28,903 bases of DNA from DASVXQ01 sp046727955 (GTDB taxonomy: Bacteria > Actinomycetota > CALGFH01), in contig JBKPDO010000147.1 in assembly GCA_046727955.1 (NCBI GenBank), forward strand, positions 1 to 28,903, written 5' to 3'. Positions within the stretch are counted from its first letter, which is position 1; every line of letters begins with the position of its first letter. Positions 22,750 to 28,903 of the stretch are shown piece after piece. Below the pieces are notes generated by a model. That model was not told the DNA's origin. It made no database searches and worked only from the letters and a program-made list of their open reading frames with translations. Both the position numbers and the translations under genes were made by a program.

Positions 22750-23878
22750 TCCCACGCTGATCGCCGCCGCCGCCGGCCGCATGGCGACTGCCGCCGAGGA
22801 GCTGGAGCGCCTCTGTCACCAGGTCGTGGCCGCTGCCCGCGACCTGGTGGCCGGGGGAGGGTGGGACGGTCCGGCCAGTCGCGAGTACCTCGCCAGTGGC
22901 GGTGCGCTCGGGACGGAGATGCGGGTTGCCGCGGGCGCGCTGCGGATCGCTGGCGAGGGGCTGGCAGGCCTTTCCTCCGGGCTTGCCGCCGCCCAGGCGA
23001 CATGGGACCGGGCAGGCGCGCTCGCCGCCTCGTCAGGGCTGGCGCTGGATCCGGCGGCTCCCTCCGGGCCGCTTGCGCTGCCCCTGCCATCGACCGATCC
23101 GAGGGTCGCGGTGGCGGCCCGGGTCTCGGAGCTGCTGCACGAGGCGGATGAGCAGGCGAGCGCGGCCGACCGGAGGGCCGCGGCGAGGCTCACGGACGCG
23201 GGCGGGATGGCCGCCGCGGCGCATCCGGACCGCTCCCCGGCGCGGGGAACGGCCGCGGCGCCGGGATGGGCCGCCCCAGGTCAGCATGGGGCGGCGGGTG
23301 AACCCGAGGGGCATGGCGAGGGCGAGGGCTCGGTGGTCGGCCGCGCGCTGGACCTTGCCGAGCGGGTCGGCGTGGCACTCGGCGCCGGCTTTGCCGCCAT
23401 CGAGGAGCGTGGCCAGGCGCTCCTGCGGATGGCGCGTTCCGGACGGGAGCCAGAGGCCGCGCTCGGAGCGGTGCGGACGCTTACGGGCTTCGAGCGGTCC
23501 GCCCTCCTCCCCACCCTGAGCGCACTGTTGCCAGTGGCCGGTCCGCCGCTGACACTGGCCGCCAACTTCGCGGACCACGAGCACGACGGGGAGCCGGTGC
23601 TGCGGACAGTAGTGCGCTCGCTCGGTGAGGCGATTGGCGCCGACGCTGGTCAGCGGCTCGGCTTGGCAGTGTGCGGCGTGGACGTGGGCGCGACCGCTGG
23701 TGTCGGCGCGGTGCTCTGCCCGGCCATCACGATCGCGAGCACCTCTGCCGGCGCAGCTCTCGGCGGAGCCGCCGCCGTCCGGATCTACGACGCGCTCGGA
23801 CCCGAGCCGGGAGCCGCACGGGAGCCGGAACCGGCTCGGGACGCTCGTGACGAGACCAGCGGGGCGGGGGCGGGCTGA
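22733..23878 (+). CDS. WXG100-like N-domain protein with hydrophobic C-terminal region
   Basis: A 381-residue protein; the ATG at 22733 follows GGGGGAGG. Residues 1-110 form a helical hairpin with GGWDGPASREYL at the turn, similar to WXG100 proteins (W-D-G variant). The middle (about 150-215) is low-complexity Ala/Gly/Pro. Residues 215-355 are Ala/Gly-rich and amphipathic to hydrophobic (LALAVCGVDVGATAGVGAVLC-like, AITIASTSAGAALGGAAA) and could insert in membranes. The acidic/Pro tail is disordered. The layout is like a type VII secretion substrate with an effector domain, but no toxin motif is recognised. Its partner is probably the overlapping gene upstream. No immunity gene is seen. Confidence 0.6.
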   Translation: MRPPGDPTLIAAAAGRMATAAEELERLCHQVVAAARDLVAGGGWDGPASREYLASGGALGTEMRVAAGALRIAGEGLAGLSSGLAAAQATWDRAGALAASSGLALDPAAPSGPLALPLPSTDPRVAVAARVSELLHEADEQASAADRRAAARLTDAGGMAAAAHPDRSPARGTAAAPGWAAPGQHGAAGEPEGHGEGEGSVVGRALDLAERVGVALGAGFAAIEERGQALLRMARSGREPEAALGAVRTLTGFERSALLPTLSALLPVAGPPLTLAANFADHEHDGEPVLRTVVRSLGEAIGADAGQRLGLAVCGVDVGATAGVGAVLCPAITIASTSAGAALGGAAAVRIYDALGPEPGAAREPEPARDARDETSGAGAG

Positions 23879-23891
23879 TGAGCCATCAGCC

Positions 23892-23960
23892 GGGTGGGCT
23901 GGTGAGCTGGGTGGGCTGATGAGCCGGGGTGGGCTGATGAGCTGGGTGGGCTGATGAGTG
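23892..23960. repeat. 17-bp tandem repeat, four units
   Basis: The unit GGGTGGGCTGATGAGCT is repeated at 23892, 23909, 23926 (one extra G) and 23944, with one or two changes each, directly after the stop of the WXG-like gene. The repeats contain TGATGAG in every unit and fade into GCATGAGTG motifs up to about 24016. Confidence 0.8.
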
Positions 23961-24064
23961 ACGGGAATCGATGGGCGGGGTGCGGCATGAGTGGCGGGAG
24001 TGCAGCATGAGTGAGGTCGCTTCACCCGGGCTGGGCGGTCCTGTGGGGCCCGCCGGTCCGCGGG

Positions 24065-25696
24065 TCAGCGGCGGGCCTTGTGCTGCTCGACCTCGTCGGC
24101 GGCGGCGACGGCGCGGGCGACGAGGGTCGGAGGCATGTGGCCGTAGGACAGTACGCGGTCGTGGAAACGGCGCAGCCGGAACGCGTCGCCCAGCCGCGCC
24201 TGCGACGCGGACCGCAGGCGTTCCAGCTCCAGGCAGCCGATCAGGTAACCGAAGGGCTGGGTGGCGTCCATCGTGTAGCGCGCCACCTCCGACCGGGCAG
24301 TGGCCTCGGACAGCCGGGCCACCGCGACCGCCTTGCCAACCGCCTCGTCGTACGACAGCGCGCCAGACTGCAGCTGCATGTCCAGCACGATGCGCAGAGC
24401 GCGGAACAGCCGCATGGAGAGCTGGCCGAGCCTCGCCTCATCGGTGTAGTAGCCGACGTCGTGCATGAGCTGCTCGGTATAGAGCCCCCAGCCCTCGATC
24501 ATGACGCTGGAGCGGATCACACGCCGGACCAGCGAGTCGAGACGGTGGACGCTCATGATCTGCAGGTGGTGGCCTGGGTAGCCCTCGTGCGCCGCGACCG
24601 GCGGGATCAGCGCAAAGCCGTGGTCGCGGAGGCCGGAGGGCTCCCGCGGCGGGGTGACCCAGAAATGGCCCTGCTGGTAATGGTCGAGGGGGCCGGAGTG
24701 GAAGTATGCCGCATAGCCGAGCACGCTCCGGAGAAATTCCGGGGTTGCCTGGATGATCGCCTGCGACTCGGGATTGGTGGCCAGGTCGTGCTCGAACACG
24801 AACGCCTCCAGACGCTCCAGCTCCTTGCGGTAGGTGGGAAGCAGATCGACCTGGGAGGGATGTTCGGCCTTGAGCTCGTCCAGCTTGGCGGCCCAGTCGT
24901 CCGAGCCGAGCTTGGCAGCCTGCTCGACCAGGTGGGCGGTGATCTCCGTGATCTGCGCCTCGCCGATGGCCACCAGCTCCGCCGGCGTGGTCTCGAAGCA
25001 GTGCGCCTCGCGGAGCTTTCGGGCCTGTGCCTGCTCGCCGATGGCGAAGGCGGCGTCTTGCGGGAAACGGCTGGCATGGTCGGTCTCGAGCCAAGAGGCC
25101 AGCTCGCGCAGGGCGCCCGCTGCCTTGGCCGCGGCCGCCTCGACCCGGCCGACCATCGGGCTATCGGTCACGAGCTGGCCGAGCGCACTGGTGAGGAAGC
25201 TGGCGCCGCTGCTGGCCGAAGTGATCGCCATGCGGCGCCACAGCCTTGGGCAGGGCTCGTCGAGCAGAGCCCGCGCTTGCGCCAGGAACCGCGGCGCGGC
25301 CTCCAGCCGCAGGGCCACGTTGGCGAGCCGCTCGTCCAGCGGCGCGAAGTCGCGGATGATGAGGCCGAGGACCGCCTGCGGGATCGCGGTGGCGGCACGG
25401 AACGGGTTGCGCCGCCAGGGCCGCTCGACCTCCTCGACGAACAGGTCCTCCGCCACGGTCGCCGCGAGCGCGTCGCGGTCAACGCCCTCCTCGGTGTCCC
25501 GCGGCGACAGCGTCCGCAGGCGGCGGTCGAGCCCGGCGAGCTTGCGCACCCACGCATCGAGGTTCGCCTGGGTGAGGTCGTCGAGCAGGCCGTCGAAATC
25601 GTGCACGCCGTAGGCAGTAGCCGCCATTGGGGAGACGTCGAAGGTGAGGTCCAGGTATTCCCTCGCGAGGCGATCGACAGGCCTGACCATCGGCAC
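24065..25696 (-). CDS. DUF885-family zinc metallopeptidase-like protein
   Basis: A 543-residue protein of the DUF885 family, believed to be M-clan gluzincin-like peptidases. The metal site is visible as HEGYPGHH (H370, E371, H376/H377) with a downstream Glu in EGWGLYTEQL (E401). RPVDRLAREYLDLTFDVSP at the start and ATQPFGYLIG near the end are also family-like. There is no signal peptide, so it is probably cytosolic. The GTG at 25696 has AAGGAG six bases ahead; the ATG at 25690 is the alternative. It is divergent from the methyltransferase gene across 148 bases. The natural substrate is unknown. Confidence 0.88.
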   Translation of the reverse strand: MPMVRPVDRLAREYLDLTFDVSPMAATAYGVHDFDGLLDDLTQANLDAWVRKLAGLDRRLRTLSPRDTEEGVDRDALAATVAEDLFVEEVERPWRRNPFRAATAIPQAVLGLIIRDFAPLDERLANVALRLEAAPRFLAQARALLDEPCPRLWRRMAITSASSGASFLTSALGQLVTDSPMVGRVEAAAAKAAGALRELASWLETDHASRFPQDAAFAIGEQAQARKLREAHCFETTPAELVAIGEAQITEITAHLVEQAAKLGSDDWAAKLDELKAEHPSQVDLLPTYRKELERLEAFVFEHDLATNPESQAIIQATPEFLRSVLGYAAYFHSGPLDHYQQGHFWVTPPREPSGLRDHGFALIPPVAAHEGYPGHHLQIMSVHRLDSLVRRVIRSSVMIEGWGLYTEQLMHDVGYYTDEARLGQLSMRLFRALRIVLDMQLQSGALSYDEAVGKAVAVARLSEATARSEVARYTMDATQPFGYLIGCLELERLRSASQARLGDAFRLRRFHDRVLSYGHMPPTLVARAVAAADEVEQHKARR

Positions 25697-25844
25697 TGGC
25701 AGCTCCTTGCTCTCTCTGGCGCGAAACCTACACCTTAGCGGACCTGGCTGGCTCAGCCTGGGGCCTGGCGGTGGACGTGTCGCGCTACCTCGGCCGATGC
25801 GGCGAGCGGCTCGAGCCTCCAGGGTGTGGCGCCTTCCAGGGGGT

Positions 25845-27119
25845 ATGGCGCCGGCGTCGTCGGACCCCGCCCGATCGCTCGATCTGCTGCTCGGCCCGGA
25901 AGGGCAGGAGCTCCTCGCGGCGCTCGGCGGCGCGGGCCGGGCCGACTTGAGTGGGCTCGGCGGGCGGGGCCGGGCCGACCTGGGTGGACTCGACAGGGAG
26001 GGCAGGGCCGGCCTGGGGAGGCTCGCGGGTGGGGACCGGGTCGACCCTGGGGCGGAGCTGGCGCTGGGCGAGCGCCTCCGTGCCAGCTACCCGCCTGAAC
26101 TCGTCGCCGCCGCGCTGGCTCAGCACGACCTGCGGCTGCGGGCGCGGACCAAGTTCTCTCGGGCCGAGTGCATGTACTTCACCCGTGACGGGCTCGAGCA
26201 GGCATCCTCTGAGATGGTCGCGCGGCACCGCGCGGTTCGCTACGCGCCCTTCGACCGGGTCGCCGACCTGTGTGCCGGGATCGGCGGCGATCTGCTGGCG
26301 CTGGCCCCGGGACGGGCGGCCCTCGCGGTCGACCTGGACCCGGTCCATCTGCGCATGGCGCTGCGGAACGCGCGGGAGTACGGCGCTGTGGACCTTGCCG
26401 CAGCCTGCGCGGACGTGCGTGAGCTACGGCTGGATACCCTCCCCGCGGTGTTCGTCGACCCCGCCCGCCACGCCGCCGGGCGGCGCCTGCAAGCCGGCAC
26501 GAGCGAGCCGCCGCTCGCCTGGTGCTTCGCCCTCGCTGGGCGCGTCGACGCCGTGGGCGTCAGGCCGCGCCAGGCCTCCCGGTGGAGCTGGTACCAGCGG
26601 GCTGGGAGGTCGGAGCTGATCGCCGACGGGCGTGAGCTCAGGGAGGCCGTGCTCTGGTCGCCGGCGCTGGCCACGACTACGAGGCGCGCTACCGGCCTGC
26701 CTGGTGGTCACAGCCTGGTCCGGCGACCAGGCGAGGCGGTGCCGTGCGTACCGCCGGGGGCGTTCCTCCTCGACCCCAGCCCCGCCGTCACCCGCGCCGG
26801 CCTGGTGGAGGAGCTGGCCAGAGCCCTGGACGCGTGGAAGATCGACCGGCGGATCGGCTTCCTCTCGGCCGACCATCGGCTCGAGACGCCGTTCGGCCGC
26901 CTGCTCGTGGTAGAGGAGTCGATGCCGTGGAGCCTGAAGTGCCTGCGCACCGCCCTCCGGGCCAGCGGCACCGGCGCGGTCCAGATCCGCAAGCGCGGCT
27001 CCGCGGTCGATGTCGACGACCTGCGTCGCCGTCTGGACCTCCGTGGTGACCATCAGGTCACCGTCATCTTGACGCGGGTCCGCGACCGCCCCTGGGCGCT
27101 GGTGTGCCGTGAGCCGTAG
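25845..27119 (+). CDS. SAM-dependent methyltransferase with C-terminal THUMP-like domain
   Basis: A 424-residue class-I methyltransferase common in actinobacteria. The N-terminal helical region carries LLLGPEGQELLAAL. The SAM-binding motif is VADLCAGIGGDLLALA (about 139-154), followed by AVDLDP (161-166) and VFVDPARH. The C-terminal part (MPWSLKCLRTALRASGTG, VQIRKRGSAVD, VTVILTRV) is THUMP-like. The target is unknown, probably RNA or a small molecule. A 33-base tandem repeat inserts about 40 Gly/Arg/Asp-rich residues at 28-70. ATG 25845 matches the conserved start; the open frame back to 25644 crosses the divergent promoter region. Confidence 0.8.
   Translation: MAPASSDPARSLDLLLGPEGQELLAALGGAGRADLSGLGGRGRADLGGLDREGRAGLGRLAGGDRVDPGAELALGERLRASYPPELVAAALAQHDLRLRARTKFSRAECMYFTRDGLEQASSEMVARHRAVRYAPFDRVADLCAGIGGDLLALAPGRAALAVDLDPVHLRMALRNAREYGAVDLAAACADVRELRLDTLPAVFVDPARHAAGRRLQAGTSEPPLAWCFALAGRVDAVGVRPRQASRWSWYQRAGRSELIADGRELREAVLWSPALATTTRRATGLPGGHSLVRRPGEAVPCVPPGAFLLDPSPAVTRAGLVEELARALDAWKIDRRIGFLSADHRLETPFGRLLVVEESMPWSLKCLRTALRASGTGAVQIRKRGSAVDVDDLRRRLDLRGDHQVTVILTRVRDRPWALVCREP
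25926..26057 (+). repeat. In-frame 33-bp tandem repeat, four degenerate units
   Basis: Units start at 25926, 25959, 25992 and 26025. They encode GGAGRADLSGL, GGRGRADLGGL, DREGRAGLGRL and AGGDRVDPGAEL within the methyltransferase gene. All steps keep the frame. Confidence 0.8.
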
Positions 27120-27360
27120 CGTCCAGGCCAGCGCCGGCGAACGACCCAGCGGGCTGCCGACGGCCATCTCGCCGGCAAGCCTGTAGCCCCGGACCACGGA
27201 TGGGCAACTTCGGCGTCAAGCGCGCCACCCATCGCCGCTGGCGCCAGCCCACCCGATCACCGGCCGAGGCGATCGTCCTGCTTCCGGCCTCCCGACCCGT
27301 CGGGACCCGGCGACCTGCATCCACCCCACCACAGGCGCTCACCCAAACGCCTCATTCTTA
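27120..27360. other. Non-coding stretch before the IS701-type element
   Basis: No convincing gene. The only notable structure is a perfect inverted repeat TCCCGAC-CC-GTCGGGA (27290-27305) that could be a weak terminator, 170 bases after the methyltransferase stop. A 59-codon frame from 27199 lacks coding features. Confidence 0.5.
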
Positions 27361-28903
27361 TTTAACGGTAGTTTGTTAGCTGAGGCTGGAAGCGGGAATG
27401 TACAGGGCTGACCCATTGGCGCTGGAAGCGGAGGTGCCGCGATGACCAAGCGCCTGCCCTGTCCACCCGCCCCCGGCCCGCTGGAGGCCTACGCCGCCCA
27501 GTTCGATGCGCTGTTTGGCTCGCTCGCGCAGCGCCGCGGCCTGCGCGCCTACCTGCAGGGCCTGCTGCTGCCAAGAGATCGCAACAAGACCCTGACCGCG
27601 CTGGCCGGCGCCGAGCCGGTGGTCGGCGCGCAGCATCGCGCGGTGCAGGGCCTGCAGTTCTTCTTGTCGGAGTCCACCTGGGACGCCGAGCAGGTCAACC
27701 GGCGGCGGCTGGAGCTGCTGGGTGCCGACCCGGCCACCCGCCCGCACGAGCAGGGGGTGCTGGTCATCGACGACAGCGGCGACCGAAAAGACGGCCGCCA
27801 CACCGCGCACGTCGCCCGCCAGTACCTTGGCTCGCTGGGCAAGACCGACAACGGCATCGTCGCGGTCACCAGCCTGTGGGCCGACGAGCGCGTCTACTGG
27901 CCGGTCCACGTCGTCCCCTACACGCCGGCCTGCCGGCTGCCCAAGGGCACGCGCGACCCCGGGTTTCGGACCAAGCCGCAGCAGGCCGCGGAGTTGGTGC
28001 AGGCCGCCCGCACGGCCGGCATTCCGTTTCGGGCGGTGGTAGCCGACTGCTTCTACGGCGACAACGAGGGCTTCACCGAGGCGCTCGGCCGGGCTGGCGA
28101 GGCCTTCGTGCTGGCGGTCAGGCCCCGTAAGGGCGTCTGGGCGCCGGCCGACGAGGTGCACACCCCGCGCGAGGCGGCCGCCGAGCTCGCCTGGACCAGC
28201 CCGGAGGAGCCCGGGGACTGGACCAAGGTCACCCGCCGCTTCCGCGACGGCCACACCCAGACCTGGTGGGCAGCGGACGCACGGCTGGGCGCCGCGGGCT
28301 GGGGTCCGGACCGGCGGCTGCGGCTGGTGGTGGCGACCACCGACCCGGCGACGCTGCCGAAGCTTTCCACCTGGTACCTGGTCACCAACCTGCCCCACCC
28401 TGAGCGTCGGCGGGCACGTGCGGGCTTCCCGCCGGCCGACCTGGCCGAGGTGGTGCGCCTGTATGGGCTGCGCAACTGGGTCGAGCAGGGCTACAAGCAG
28501 GTCAAGCATGAGCTCGGCTGGGCCGACTTTCAGGTCCGATCAGACCGGGCGATCCGGCGGCACTGGCAGCTGGTGTGCTGCGCGTTCTCGTTTTGCTGGC
28601 GGGCGTGGTTCGCCGAGCACCCGGCCCAACCCGCACCCGTGGAGCCGCAGCCTGCCGCCCCCACGGGGGCCGTGCGGGGGGAGACGACCGGCAACCAAGA
28701 CGAGCAGGTGCGAGGTCGTGGTGTCCTGGCCGCAGGCGCTGCGCCGGGTGCGCGCCTGGCTGACCCCGTGGGTCGTGCTGGGACGCTGGTGGCGGGCGTG
28801 GTCGCCGGCGGCCCCGCCCTTGCAGCTGCGGCTGCTGCTTGAGGCGGCCCATGCCGGACGACCGCTGCACCTGTACCTCCCGCCTTAACAAACTACCACT
28901 AAA
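27361..28903 (+). mobile_element. IS701-type insertion sequence reaching the window end
   Basis: The left end TTTAACGGTAGTTTGTTA (27361-27378) and the right end (28886-28903, reverse complement TTTAGTGGTAGTTTGTTA) are 18-bp inverted repeats with two mismatches, bracketing one DDE transposase gene. The right repeat ends exactly at the last base of the window, so the outer boundary and any target duplication cannot be read. Confidence 0.8.
27442..28888 (+). pseudogene. IS701-family DDE transposase, frameshifted near the C-terminus
   Basis: The main frame starts at ATG 27442 (GGAGG nine bases upstream). It shows the catalytic DDE residues as D110 (LVIDDSGDRKDG), D202 (VVADCFYGDN) and E348 (GLRNWVEQGYKQVK). 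After about position 28690 this frame loses all family likeness (VRGRGVLAAGAAPGARL) and ends at 28842. The next frame from about 28710 reads VVSWPQALRRVRAWLTPWV and on to HLYLPP, stopping at TAA 28886 inside the right inverted repeat. That is the expected IS701 C-terminus. A one-base shift (+1, or -2) between about 28676 and 28720 therefore separates the two parts. A G6 run at 28676-28681 is one candidate site. The cause may be a real mutation, programmed frameshifting or a sequencing error. Confidence 0.8.

Noticed and set aside
23876..24016. CRISPR-like array at the 17-bp repeats
   Set aside because: The units are directly adjacent without spacers and too short.
27290..27305. Inverted repeat as rho-independent terminator
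   Set aside because: The loop is only two bases and no T-run follows, so it is mentioned only as a structure.
27199..27378. 59-codon frame starting MGNFGVKRATHRRW
   Set aside because: No ribosome site, no recognisable domain, and it runs into the IS701 inverted repeat.

Overview
The window is high-GC DNA (by eye around 70 % G+C) from a bacterium that is most likely a member of the Actinomycetota. The reasons are the base composition, frequent GTG/TTG starts, leaderless-type promoters, a THUMP-like-domain methyltransferase, an EspC/WXG100-like gene pair and ABC exporter/YchF variants of actinobacterial type. Nothing visible places it below phylum, and it could be a poorly sampled lineage. I see no rRNA, tRNA or CRISPR array.

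Layout. 1-1573 is the right part of an IS200/IS605-type TnpB element. Its right-end hairpin is fused to the first codons of guaA (1530-3116, GMP synthase). Directly after the guaA stop lies an IS607-type element on the minus strand (about 3117-5240; tnpA serine recombinase plus tnpB). 5275-7327 holds a divergent pair, a ketopantoate-reductase-family gene and a glucose-1-dehydrogenase-like gene. 7360-9758 (minus) is an ABC transporter (ATPase plus permease). 9842-12244 is an NfeD-class membrane serine protease followed by a stomatin-like SPFH protein. Then come pcrA/uvrD helicase (12332-14641), an MFS permease (14810-16024) and an ABC exporter half-transporter (16176-18125). The 18126-18489 gap holds a palindromic repeat interrupted by a MITE-like element, followed by ispH (18490-19482). 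ychF (minus), a truncated tnpB relic (minus) and a small conserved-looking gene follow. A second 0.65-kb repeat-rich gap leads to an EspC-like/WXG-like pair (22393-23878). After that are a DUF885 metallopeptidase (minus), a divergent SAM methyltransferase, and an IS701-type insertion sequence that runs to the window end and carries a frameshifted transposase.

How it fits together. Most genes are ordinary housekeeping (GMP synthesis, isoprenoid synthesis, helicase, YchF) or membrane functions. The remarkable part is mobile DNA: three TnpB-type loci of different kinds and an IS701 copy lie within 29 kb. guaA is bracketed by two TnpB elements. The upstream one supplies the present guaA start codon and Shine-Dalgarno sequence. 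The IS607 recombinase has Ala-Ala where the catalytic Ser should be, and its TnpB partner has Asn at the third RuvC position. The intergenic repeats show a nested insertion with a reconstructable empty site. All functional statements are from reading the sequence; no database search was possible.
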